DNA of 9,527 nucleotides from Bryobacterales bacterium (GCA_003132865.1 PKYZ01000409.1:1-9527), one strand, 5' to 3'; counted from the first letter of the stretch, positions 1 to 6,976 are shown. The notes: a model not told the origin generated them from the letters alone. Numbers and translations: made by a program.

Positions 1-156
1 CACGCCAACCTGATCTACAACGCCGGCGGGGGCACGGCCGCGGACCTCTGCGCGCTGATCGAGGAACTGAAGGCGCGCGTGCGCGGCCAGTTTGCGGTCG
101 AGCTGGAGGAGGAAGTGCAATACGTGGGGTTCACCGATGCATGCCCGGTGGGGTAG
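1..156 (+). CDS. murB: UDP-N-acetylenolpyruvoylglucosamine reductase, C-terminal end (partial)
   Basis: This is the 3' end of a gene that begins before the window; 51 codons are visible, ending in TAG at 154-156. The peptide opens with HANLIYNAGGGTAADLCALI and ends with FAVELEEEVQYVGF. This matches the MurB C-terminal domain, which typically reads HANFI.N.GGATA...L followed by F.V.LEPEV..IG. MurB is the cytoplasmic FAD enzyme that reduces UDP-GlcNAc-enolpyruvate to UDP-MurNAc with NADPH, early in peptidoglycan synthesis. The third Glu of LEEEV (codon at 112-114) aligns with the catalytic glutamate of E. coli MurB (Glu325 in LEPEV), so the end of the enzyme looks intact. The last residues (TDACPVG) run past the usual end and overlap the start of the next gene. 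The FAD-binding part is not visible, so the identification rests on the C-terminal motif only. Confidence 0.87.
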   Translation, partial: HANLIYNAGGGTAADLCALIEELKARVRGQFAVELEEEVQYVGFTDACPVG

Positions 157-1393
157 GGCGAGCTTCGCGCGCCGTGGCTGGTGGTTAGTGGCTGGTGGCT
201 GGTGGTTTTGTCACCTGGCCCAGGCGGCCGATCTGCACGAGGCGGTTACATCCGGTAATGTGGAACAGGTGCGCGGGCTGCTGGCGGCGGGCGCGGATGT
301 GAACGCGCGGGACACGCTGGGCGCCACGCCTCTGCACGACGCAGCCTGGACCGGCAACCGGGAAATCGCCGCGCTGCTGATCGCGCACGGAGCCGAGGTG
401 AATGGCCGCCATGCGGAAGCCGGATCCACGCCGCTCGATTACGCGGTGATCAAGGATAACCGGGAGGTCGCCGAACTGCTGCTGGCGCATGGCGCCGCCG
501 TGGAGGCCGCGGACCGCTCGGGCGCAACGGCGCTGCACCTGGCGGCCACGCGCGGCTACCAGGATATGGCGGCGCTACTGGTGGCGCACGGCGCGAAAGT
601 CAACGCGCGCGACAAGCCGGGCGCCGCGCCGCTCGACGAGGCCTGCTGGAAGGGCTATCGCGGGATCGCCGCGTTGCTGCTCGACAAAGGTGCCGGAATC
701 GAAGCGCGCAACCCGGAGACGGGCGCTACGCCGCTGAACGAAGCGGCGGCAAAGGGGCACGCGGAGGTGGTCGAGCTGCTGATCGAGCGCGGCGCCGACG
801 TGAATGCGCGCGACAACTCGGGCGCGTCGCCGCTCGAAAACGCCTCGCGCTACCGGCACGCGGCGGTGGTGGATCTGCTGATGGCGCACGGCGCGACGCT
901 GGCCAAGAAGGATCAACCCGGCTTTACGTTGCTGGACGAAGCCGTGCTGAAAGGCCAGGCCGATATGGTGGAGTTGCTGGCCGCCAAGGGCGCGGACGTC
1001 AACGCGCACAACCCGGAAGGCTCTCCGCCGCTGGCGGACGCCGCACTCAAGGGTTACGCGGATATTGCGCGCATCCTGCTGGATCACGGCGCGCGCGTCA
1101 ACGAGAAAAACTCCGCGGGAGCCACGCCGCTGCATGACGCCGCGCTGGGCGGGCATCGCGAGATGGCGGCGCTGCTGCTCGACCGCGGCGCGGATATCGA
1201 CGCGCGCGACGGCTCGGGCGCGACGCCGCTCTATAACGCGGCTGCCTGGGGCCGGCGCGACGTGGTCGAATTGCTGCTGGCGCGCGGCGCGGATGCAGGG
1301 CTGCGGTCTAAAGCGGGTGCGACCGCGCTGGACGGCGCTGTGGCCAATGGCTTCGAGGATATTGCCGCGCTGCTGCGCGCCGCGGCCAAGTAG
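137..1393 (+). CDS. Secreted ankyrin-repeat protein (12 repeats)
   Basis: The product has 418 residues. It is almost entirely ankyrin repeats of 33-34 residues, about 12 in number (31-59, 60-92, 93-126, 127-159, 160-192, 193-226, 227-259, 260-292, 293-325, 326-358, 359-391, 392-418). The typical pattern is G.TPLH.AA..G..E.A.LLL.HGA.VNARD. Ankyrin arrays bind proteins and have no catalytic role; no enzyme domain is attached and the partner is unknown. Residues 1-30 look like a Sec signal peptide: Arg-rich start (R4, R7, R12, R13), Trp/Leu/Val/Ala core, cleavage after HLAQA before ADLHEA. This suggests a periplasmic or exported protein. ATG at 137 was chosen because the frame also extends back to TTG at 92, deep inside murB, and only 137 gives a normal signal peptide. 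It overlaps murB by 20 bases, suggesting cotranscription. GC is very high (a sampled 60-base line is 75%). A long antisense open frame here is a codon-bias shadow. Confidence 0.88.
   Translation: MHARWGRASFARRGWWLVAGGWWFCHLAQAADLHEAVTSGNVEQVRGLLAAGADVNARDTLGATPLHDAAWTGNREIAALLIAHGAEVNGRHAEAGSTPLDYAVIKDNREVAELLLAHGAAVEAADRSGATALHLAATRGYQDMAALLVAHGAKVNARDKPGAAPLDEACWKGYRGIAALLLDKGAGIEARNPETGATPLNEAAAKGHAEVVELLIERGADVNARDNSGASPLENASRYRHAAVVDLLMAHGATLAKKDQPGFTLLDEAVLKGQADMVELLAAKGADVNAHNPEGSPPLADAALKGYADIARILLDHGARVNEKNSAGATPLHDAALGGHREMAALLLDRGADIDARDGSGATPLYNAAAWGRRDVVELLLARGADAGLRSKAGATALDGAVANGFEDIAALLRAAAK
174..208 (+). repeat. Heptamer tandem repeat, 5 units of GTGGYTN
   Basis: Five adjacent 7-base units can be read directly: GTGGCTG, GTGGTTA, GTGGCTG, GTGGCTG, GTGGTTT. 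They lie inside the signal-peptide coding region of the ankyrin gene and encode the Trp/Gly-rich stretch at residues 13-24. The unit length is not a multiple of three, so gain or loss of a single unit would shift the downstream frame. Heptamer tandem repeats of this kind are known in other bacteria, for example the STRR sequences of cyanobacteria; any relationship here is only by analogy. Confidence 0.8.
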
Positions 1394-1424
1394 GCCATCG
1401 AGTAGTGGCCCAATTTGAAAAGCC

Positions 1425-1442
1425 CTCGCCGTTTGCGGCGAG
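1425..1442 (-). terminator. Possible terminator hairpin between the convergent ankyrin and regulator genes
   Basis: A perfect 7-bp stem (CTCGCCG at 1425-1431, CGGCGAG at 1436-1442) encloses a TTTG loop, 32 bases after the ankyrin stop. Read on the - strand, the stem is followed by GGGCTTTTC, a short T-run suited to ending transcription of the regulator, whose stop is about 195 bases upstream of it. On the + strand no T-run follows, so it would be a weak terminator for the ankyrin gene. The rest of 1394-1637 shows no gene or clear site. Confidence 0.35.
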
Positions 1443-1637
1443 CACTTGGATCTCCACTGAATCGGCACTGCTACAGGGCCTAACGCGATTCGTACGGGCG
1501 ACCGGTATCGCTGAACAGGACGCGATTCCTCACTAAACGCTGCGCGACTTTCGGCGGGTAATCTGCGGATATGGCTCCCAGTCGCTCGATTCGGCGAAAT
1601 CGGGCAGTTTTTTGCGCCGGCCGCTTTCCGCTGATAT

Positions 1638-3554
1638 TCACAATTGTAGGCCGATCAACCGCAGCAATGCCCTGAATCTCGGATCGCCACGCTGCCCGTC
1701 AAAACGAGGATCCACCCCCAGGAACGCAACGCGAGGCGAACGCTCGCGGACCGCCGCGTTGAGCAGCTCGAATGCCTTGGCCTTGTCTCCAAGCCCTAGA
1801 TAGGCGAGCGCCAGATCGTAGGAGGAAACGAATCTGCTCTCCGCCATCTTCCTGAGATCTGCAAGCACCTTCAATGCCTCGGCGCGTCTTCCTGAGACTC
1901 CGAATGCGTGAGCCAAAGACGCTTCATACAATGAACCGTCAGCCAGACTGCATGCCCTCTCGAACTCCGCAATGGCTTCCTGTAGCATGCCCTTCTGCTC
2001 GTAGGCTTGGCCGAGGACTAGGCGAGCCGGTGCGAAATTCGGGTCCATTTCAGCAGCGTTCCGGCCCTCCTCGATCGCTTTATCCAACTGCCGGGCAAAG
2101 AAATACCGCGAACTGACCCAAGCGTTTATGATGTTGGACAGGGGATCGAGCTCACGCGCACGCTGCGATTCGGCGATGGCCTCCTTATGCCGGCCGACCA
2201 GGGACAAAAACTCGCCGTACCAGTGGTGGCCATTCGCGTAATTTGGATTGAGATCAATGGCACGGCGGAATTCACGCTCGGCGCCCGCCCAGTCGCGATC
2301 ATAATAAAGGTTCACGAATGCATGAGACGTGTGCGCTTCGGCGAGTGAGTCGTCTAGGCTCAAAGCCGTGGTAACGGCCACCTTGGCATGCGGAAAAGTC
2401 TCCGAGGGCGACAGGAAGCCATACCAACCAAGTGGCAGCCAACAGTCCGCAAGCCCATCGTAGGCAAGCGCATAGTCCGGATCTTTGGCGACGGCCTGCT
2501 GGAAGAACCCAATCGCCTTCTTAAGGTCCTGTTCGTTGCGTTTGTTCCAGAAGAACCGGCCTTTGGAATACGCAAGGTACGCGTCGGGGTTGGAAGCGCG
2601 CACCTTGGCGAGTCGCGCGCGGTCGGGCGGTGTCAGTGTGACGCGAATTTCGTCGGCGATTCTTTGGGCGACATCGGCCTGCAGGACGAACACGTCGCGC
2701 AAACCTCCTTCGTAGCTGTTGCTCCACAGGTGTCGGTCCATGCCGGCCTGAATGAGTTCCACATTGATCCGTACCCGGTCGCCGGAGCGCAACACGGAGC
2801 CGTCTACAACGGCATCGACGTTTAACGCGAGCGCAATATCCGGGAGTGGCTTGCCGCTGCCTCGATAATGCATCGAAGAAGTTCGGGAAATCACGCGAAG
2901 AGAGCTGATGCCCTCCAGGTGTTGCCTGAGCGCATCGGTCATTCCGTCCACGAAATATTCCTGGTCGGGATCGCCGGAAAGATTTGCCAAGGGAAGTACC
3001 GCGAGAGACCGGATCGAACCAGAAAAGGTCCGATTGCGAACTGTGTCGCGTATGCTCGGGAGATGAATGCCGATAAGGGCCAGAAGCACGAACCCCGCGA
3101 TCCCGGCTGCCAGCAAAGCCAAACGCGGTCGCCGTGTTGGTTTCTGGTCCGGCTTTTGCTCTGGGGCGATAACCTGAGGGGCCGGAGTGACAACTTCGGC
3201 GGGTTGGCTGAGCGGAGCGATGAAGCGATAGCCTCGGCCAGCGAGAGTCTCGATAAAGCGCGGCGCGTCGGCCGAGTCGCCCAAAGCGGCCCGAAGTCTC
3301 TTCATCGCGGCGTTCAGACTGTGCTCGAAGTCCACGTAGGTGTCGGCGGGCCAGAGCCGCTTTTGTAGGTCTTCGCGCGTCACCGCCTCGCCGGGGTGCT
3401 GGAGGAGCATCGTTAGCACCTCGATGGGCTGGCCTCGCAGCTTAATGCGCAGCCCATGTTTGCGCAGTTCACTGATGTCAGGTTCAAATTCGAACGTCCC
3501 GAAACAGACACCCCTGATCGAGGCGCTCGATCTCGTCGTGAGCCCTTTCGCCAT
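1638..3554 (-). CDS. CadC-like membrane transcriptional regulator: winged helix + TolB/FlgO-like region + TPRs
   Basis: The product has 638 residues. Residues about 18-113 are an OmpR/PhoB-type winged helix (Trans_reg_C): FGTFEFEPDISELRKHG, then LRGQPIEVLTMLLQHPGEAVTREDL, WPADTYVDFEHSLNAAMKRLRAAL and the closing LAGRGYRF wing. No receiver domain precedes it. A Pro/Lys-rich linker leads to one membrane span at about 145-165. After it, 180-310 resembles the TolB-N/FlgO-like region common in such proteins (SLAVLPLANLSGDPDQEYFVDGMTDAL and later a VDGSVLRSGDRVRINVELI stretch). TPRs follow from about 325 to 625, for example FQQAVAKDPDYALAYDGLA, EFRRAIDLNPNYANGHHWYG and AIAEFERACSL. The likely layout, with the DNA-binding head in the cytoplasm and the TPRs in the periplasm, is that of CadC/ToxR proteins, which sense outside signals. 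The ATG at 3554 gives a normal short N-terminus before the winged helix. It is divergent from the haloperoxidase gene, its likeliest target apart from itself. The signal is unknown. Confidence 0.88.
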   Translation of the reverse strand: MAKGLTTRSSASIRGVCFGTFEFEPDISELRKHGLRIKLRGQPIEVLTMLLQHPGEAVTREDLQKRLWPADTYVDFEHSLNAAMKRLRAALGDSADAPRFIETLAGRGYRFIAPLSQPAEVVTPAPQVIAPEQKPDQKPTRRPRLALLAAGIAGFVLLALIGIHLPSIRDTVRNRTFSGSIRSLAVLPLANLSGDPDQEYFVDGMTDALRQHLEGISSLRVISRTSSMHYRGSGKPLPDIALALNVDAVVDGSVLRSGDRVRINVELIQAGMDRHLWSNSYEGGLRDVFVLQADVAQRIADEIRVTLTPPDRARLAKVRASNPDAYLAYSKGRFFWNKRNEQDLKKAIGFFQQAVAKDPDYALAYDGLADCWLPLGWYGFLSPSETFPHAKVAVTTALSLDDSLAEAHTSHAFVNLYYDRDWAGAEREFRRAIDLNPNYANGHHWYGEFLSLVGRHKEAIAESQRARELDPLSNIINAWVSSRYFFARQLDKAIEEGRNAAEMDPNFAPARLVLGQAYEQKGMLQEAIAEFERACSLADGSLYEASLAHAFGVSGRRAEALKVLADLRKMAESRFVSSYDLALAYLGLGDKAKAFELLNAAVRERSPRVAFLGVDPRFDGQRGDPRFRALLRLIGLQL

Positions 3555-3573
3555 CCCTGCCCATCCCTGCCCA
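3551..3573. repeat. 10-bp tandem duplication over the regulator's start codon
   Basis: On the + strand CCATCCCTGC occurs twice in a row followed by CCA. Read on the - strand this is GGGCAGGGAT repeated, so there are two ATGs ten bases apart (first bases at 3564 and 3554), each preceded by AGGG. Only the ATG at 3554 is in frame with the winged-helix regulator. The one at 3564 opens a 26-codon frame that overlaps the gene start and ends in TGA near 3484. The AGGG before the upstream ATG lies about 10 bases from the real ATG and can serve as its ribosome binding site. Confidence 0.7.
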
Positions 3574-3822
3574 CAATTCTAGCACCTCCCGGCCGTTGCA
3601 TGTCCGGGTGTCACCACCGATCATAAGTTCCGGCACATCAACGTTTTGCCATATCACCCAGATTTCCCCCGATTAGCATTGCAATGTTATGCCGGAATCG
3701 GCGATCCTGCCGGCGTGCCCGAACGCGAGACTGCTGGGTTCCCCGGAAACCGAACCGGCGGCCCCATCATGGCTCGCCGATCGTGGCGTATTCACATTTG
3801 ACAACTTGGAGGCAAAGACCAT
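3555..3822. promoter_or_regulatory. Divergent intergenic region between regulator and haloperoxidase genes
   Basis: These 268 bases must hold the promoters of both divergent genes. No convincing -35/-10 pair could be assigned. TTGACA occurs at 3798-3803 but lies too near the ATG at 3823 to drive that gene with an ordinary leader. Two sequence symmetries stand out: a perfect palindrome CATTGCAATG at 3677-3686 and an inverted pair ATCGGCGA (3697-3704) / TCGCCGAT (3774-3781). Either could be an operator or leader structure; both may be chance. A good ribosome binding site, GGAGG at 3808-3812, sits ten bases before the haloperoxidase ATG. Confidence 0.45.
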
Positions 3823-5076
3823 ATGAAGTCCCTAGTACGCTTTTCAGTTTGGGCGCTAGTGGTGAGCGGAGTCGCGAGCGGGGTTACCGCAGCCGACGAA
3901 GTCACCGACTGGAACCAGGTGATGCTCCTGGCAGCCCTAACCGCTCCCGTAACGCCTGCCCCGGTTACAACACGTGTCGCGGCAATCGTGCAGGCGGCCG
4001 TCTTCGACGCGGTGAACGGAATCAACCGGCGTTACACGCCTATTTATGTTCCACCGGCAGCGGCGCCAGGAACATCCAAACGGGCCGCGGCCGTGCAGGC
4101 TGCTTATGCCACTCTCGTGCACCTCTTTCCTAACCAGAAAGCCACATTCGATCAGCAGCGGGCGGCTTCTCTGGCCGCAATCACCGATACGAACGACGCG
4201 GTCCAGCAGGGATTGTCATGGGGTCAAAACGTCGCCGATCAAATCTGGGCCTGGCGAAGCCAGGACGGATTTTCCGACGCGCCTCCACCCTACCTGGGGG
4301 GAACTCAACCCGGCCAATGGCGGCCAACTCCGCCGGCCATGGCGCCTGGACTGGTGCCGCAGTTGGCGACCACCACTCCCTGGGTCATCCGCTCGCCTTC
4401 GCAATTCCGCACCGCGGGTCCGGTAGCCATGACTAGCGACCAGTACACGGCCGATTTCGAGGAAGTGAAAAGCATGGGAAGTTCTACGAATTCCGGCCGA
4501 ACCGCGGACCAGACCCTCCTCGCGAAATTTTGGCAGGCCGGGAATCCGCCCGACTACTGGGATCCGGTTGTCACCTCGCTCGCCGCACACCACCACTTCT
4601 CAATGTCGCAGACCGCCAGGTTGCTCGCTCTCGTCAATCTGGGAATGGCGGATGCGGCCATCGGCTGCTGGGACGCGAAGTATACCTACAGTTGGTGGCG
4701 ACCAATTACCGCGATCCAACTCGGTGACACCGACGGTAATGACGCCACGATTTCCGACCCGGCCTGGACTCCACTGATCGTGACACCTCCTTTTCCGGAG
4801 TACCCGTCGTCGCACTCCTGCGTGAGTGGCGCAGCCGGGCGCATCTTGTCACAAACCTTCGGCGAGGAGACTACTTTTAACGTGGTCTCCAACGCAATGT
4901 CAGGGGTTACGCGCAAATTCCACAGCTTCTCAGCCGCTCTCGAAGAGGTGAAGAACGCGCGCGTGTTAGGAGGCATACACTTTCGAACAGCCTGCGTCGA
5001 CGGAAACGCGCTTGGAATTGCCGTTGGCGATTATGTCATCGCCCATGCCCTCCTTCGAACGGATGGCGACAACTAG
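3823..5076 (+). CDS. Secreted vanadium-dependent haloperoxidase-like protein (PAP2 superfamily)
   Basis: The product has 417 residues, the usual size for bacterial members. Residues 1-23 are a Sec signal peptide (MKSLVRF, hydrophobic core, cleavage near VTA/AD), so the enzyme acts outside the cytoplasm. The three vanadate/phosphate-binding motifs are in order: KYTYSWWRP (Lys286, Arg293; K-x6-RP), YPSSHS (Ser329, His331; family form PSGH) and ARVLGGIHFR (Arg380, His386; R-x3-G-x-H). In characterised fungal and algal haloperoxidases these residues hold vanadate, and the enzyme oxidises halides with H2O2 to hypohalous acids. The PSGH glycine is serine here. The same fold includes acid phosphatases, but the long helical N-terminal half and the overall pattern favour the haloperoxidase-like group. 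Halide preference, and whether the enzyme is active, cannot be told from sequence. The start is supported by GGAGG ten bases upstream. The gene is divergent from the CadC-like regulator and followed by a secreted TPR protein. Confidence 0.85.
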   Translation: MKSLVRFSVWALVVSGVASGVTAADEVTDWNQVMLLAALTAPVTPAPVTTRVAAIVQAAVFDAVNGINRRYTPIYVPPAAAPGTSKRAAAVQAAYATLVHLFPNQKATFDQQRAASLAAITDTNDAVQQGLSWGQNVADQIWAWRSQDGFSDAPPPYLGGTQPGQWRPTPPAMAPGLVPQLATTTPWVIRSPSQFRTAGPVAMTSDQYTADFEEVKSMGSSTNSGRTADQTLLAKFWQAGNPPDYWDPVVTSLAAHHHFSMSQTARLLALVNLGMADAAIGCWDAKYTYSWWRPITAIQLGDTDGNDATISDPAWTPLIVTPPFPEYPSSHSCVSGAAGRILSQTFGEETTFNVVSNAMSGVTRKFHSFSAALEEVKNARVLGGIHFRTACVDGNALGIAVGDYVIAHALLRTDGDN

Positions 5077-5087
5077 GGGCGAGATCA

Positions 5088-5099
5088 CTAGCTAGCTAG
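5088..5099. repeat. Triple CTAG tandem repeat with stops in all six frames
   Basis: CTAGCTAGCTAG begins 11 bases after the haloperoxidase stop codon. It is self-complementary and contains TAG at 5089, 5093 and 5097, one in each forward frame, and equally on the reverse strand. CTAG is a scarce tetramer in many bacterial genomes, so three in tandem are notable, though no function is known to the annotator. Confidence 0.6.
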
Positions 5100-5173
5100 C
5101 AGATAACGGAACGGTCCATCTGCCCTTGTACTTCTTGCTGCGGGACGGGTCATCGTTGTTTAGTGGGCTGTCC

Positions 5174-5191
5174 CGCCGGCGACGGCCGGCG
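5174..5191 (+). terminator. Possible terminator hairpin downstream of the haloperoxidase gene
   Basis: A perfect 7-bp GC stem (CGCCGGC at 5174-5180, GCCGGCG at 5185-5191) encloses a GACG loop. Outer bases GGGC (5165-5168) and GCCC (5195-5198) can add a second stem segment. The sequence then reads GGTCTTTTCG, a short T-run a few bases after the stem. It lies about 100 bases beyond the haloperoxidase stop. If real, the TPR gene would need its own promoter; a TTGACA at 5235-5240 lies between, but no good -10 partner was found. The rest of 5077-5362 shows no gene. The open frame running through it into the TPR gene is Arg-rich and ends in a signal peptide, so it is judged non-coding. Confidence 0.33.
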
Positions 5192-5362
5192 CTTGCCCGG
5201 TCTTTTCGAGGAAAGCGGCGCAGGGATACGTTTTTTGACACACGCGGGCAGGGCGCCGGCAATGAAGTTAGTTCGGGTGTACGCTCTTCTATAGCGACAG
5301 TTTGGGCGTCGCAGCGTTCCAAGCCAACTCATTCTTTCGATACAGAGAAAGGTGTCTACGGA

Positions 5363-6976
5363 ATGTCCCTACGCGCAAGTCTGGCGGGCCTGCTACTGAT
5401 TAGCTTCCTTCCCGCGGATGGTCAGCACCAAGGCCATGATCTCGGTTCAGTGCATTTTCCTGTTTCCTGCACTCCTGCGGCGCAGAAGACTTTCGAACGG
5501 GCCGTCGCACTGCTTCACTCCTTTTGGTACGACGAGGCCGAAAAGACATTTTCTGAGGCGACTCGCATCGACCCAGGCTGCGCTATGGGGTACTGGGGTA
5601 TCGCCATGAGCCTCTATCATCCGGTCTGGGTACCGCCCACACCAGCGGATCTGAAGAATGGTATGGCCGCCGTCGAGAAGGCCAGATCGGCGGCCGCAAA
5701 AACCCAGCGCGAGCGCGACTATATCGCGGCCATCGAGGCATTTTACAAAGACTCGGATAAGGTGGCCCACCGCGAACGTGCCCGCGCCTGGCGCAACGCC
5801 ATGCAACAGCTTTCGGCGCGTTATCCGGAAGACCCCGAGGCCGCCATTTTCTTTGCGCTGGCGTTGATTGGAACGGCGCCTGCCACCGACAGAACATACG
5901 CCAACCAAAAGCAGGCCGCTGAGATCCTGAATCGCCTTTTACCGGAGCAGCCCAACCACCCCGGCATCGCCCATTACCTGATTCACTGCTACGATTCGCC
6001 GCAGCTTGCGATCCTCGCCCTACCCGCGGCGCGAAGGTACGCCAGGATTGCGCCAGCAGCACCGCACGCATTGCACATGCCATCGCACATTTTCACAAGG
6101 CTTGGCCTCTGGCAGGATTCGATCGACTCGAATCTAGCCTCCGCTGCGGCAGCCAGGCGCTATATCGCAACGACACTTCCAGGGGCGGCGTCACAGGATC
6201 AACTCCATGCCATGGACTACCTGGTGTATGCCTATCTACAAACCTGCCAGGACGCGGACGCCGAACACGTGGTTGAAGAGGCGGCGGCGGTATCCAAAGT
6301 CGACCAGAATGTTTTTCAGGCGGCTTACGCGTTGGCTGCGATTCCGGCCCGCTATGCGCTGGAGCGCAGGCGTTGGTCGGCGGCGGCGGCGCTTGAAATG
6401 CGGCCGGCAGGATTTCCGTGGACCCAATTTCGCTACGCCGAGGCGATCACCTACTTCGCGCGAGCGCTAGGCGCGGCGCGGAGCGGCAATCCCTCGGCGG
6501 CTCGCGGCGATATCGAAAAACTAACCGCAGTTTATCGGGCGATGGCACAGGTCGAACAGGGATATAGCTGGAGCGCCCAAGTCGAAGTACAGCGGCTGGC
6601 TGCGTGGGCGTGGTGCGCACACGCCGAAGGAGATAACGCCGGGGCGTTGCGGTGGATGCGCTCCGCGGCCGACCTCGAGGACAAAACCGATAAGCATCCA
6701 GTAACGCCGGGACCGGTCCTGCCCGCGCGTGAGTTGTTGGGCGAGTTGCTCATGGAATTGGATCAGCCGGCACTGGCGTTTCCTGAGTTCGAAGCGGTGC
6801 TGCGGGGTTCTCCGAAGCGGTTCAACGCGACCTACGGCGCGGCCCGCGCGGCCGAACTCTCAGGCGACCGGAAAAGGGCAACTGAGCGCTATTCGGAGCT
6901 ACTACAGCTTTGCGGCCAGGCTGAGGCCCACAGGCTTGAAGTCCAGAATGCACGAGCATACCTGGAAAAGCGGTGA
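5363..6976 (+). CDS. Secreted tetratricopeptide-repeat protein of unknown function
   Basis: The product has 537 residues. The frame stays open back to TTG at 5126, but ATG at 5363 is preferred: it gives a clean signal peptide (MSLRASLAGLLLISFLPADG) and has GAGAAAGG about ten bases upstream. The mature protein starts near HQGHD and is helical, with TPR-like pairs throughout: AVALLHSFWYDEAEKTFSEA (48-67), the stretch from DPGCAMGYWGIAMSLYHPVW, EILNRLLPEQPNHPGIAHYL, and ELLMELDQPALAFPEFEAVL near the end. This type of secreted TPR protein, with the HSFWYDEAE and CAMGYWGIAMSLYHP signatures, is recognisable in Acidobacteriota and other bacteria, but no function is known to the annotator. Histidines cluster at 199, 204, 208, 235, 238, 242 and 282 in the motifs NHPGIAHYLIHCYD, PHALHMPSHIF and LHAMDYLVYAY, which hint at a metal or ligand site; this is inference. 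It lies 286 bases after the haloperoxidase gene on the same strand, so cotranscription is uncertain. Confidence 0.8.
   Translation: MSLRASLAGLLLISFLPADGQHQGHDLGSVHFPVSCTPAAQKTFERAVALLHSFWYDEAEKTFSEATRIDPGCAMGYWGIAMSLYHPVWVPPTPADLKNGMAAVEKARSAAAKTQRERDYIAAIEAFYKDSDKVAHRERARAWRNAMQQLSARYPEDPEAAIFFALALIGTAPATDRTYANQKQAAEILNRLLPEQPNHPGIAHYLIHCYDSPQLAILALPAARRYARIAPAAPHALHMPSHIFTRLGLWQDSIDSNLASAAAARRYIATTLPGAASQDQLHAMDYLVYAYLQTCQDADAEHVVEEAAAVSKVDQNVFQAAYALAAIPARYALERRRWSAAAALEMRPAGFPWTQFRYAEAITYFARALGAARSGNPSAARGDIEKLTAVYRAMAQVEQGYSWSAQVEVQRLAAWAWCAHAEGDNAGALRWMRSAADLEDKTDKHPVTPGPVLPARELLGELLMELDQPALAFPEFEAVLRGSPKRFNATYGAARAAELSGDRKRATERYSELLQLCGQAEAHRLEVQNARAYLEKR

Noticed and set aside
92..136. 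A TTG start for the ankyrin gene, adding 15 residues.
   Set aside because: It would lie deeper within murB and weaken the signal peptide; ATG at 137 gives a normal one.
575..1468. A 297-codon open frame on the - strand across the ankyrin gene.
   Set aside because: It is antisense to a clear ankyrin array with strong G/C third-position bias; such bias and the internal repeats keep the opposite frame open. The peptide has no domain of its own and merely mirrors the repeat periodicity.
1587..1613. CGATT/AATCG stem followed by a run of six T, as a + strand terminator.
   Set aside because: The stem is only 5 bp, A/T-containing, and is separated from the T-run by five bases; it also lies about 200 bases after the ankyrin stop.
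2388..2825. A 145-codon + strand open frame within the CadC-like regulator gene.
   Set aside because: It is antisense to well-formed TPR coding sequence and shows no domain or ribosome site.
3684..4133. A 149-codon + strand open frame running through the intergenic region into the haloperoxidase gene.
   Set aside because: It overlaps the haloperoxidase frame, is Arg-rich without any domain, and the haloperoxidase frame has clear motifs, a signal peptide and a ribosome site.
5126..5362. A 79-codon N-terminal extension of the secreted TPR protein.
   Set aside because: It begins with TTG, is Arg-rich and would bury a good signal peptide at residue 80. A ribosome site precedes the ATG at 5363, and the stretch contains a hairpin and other intergenic-like features.
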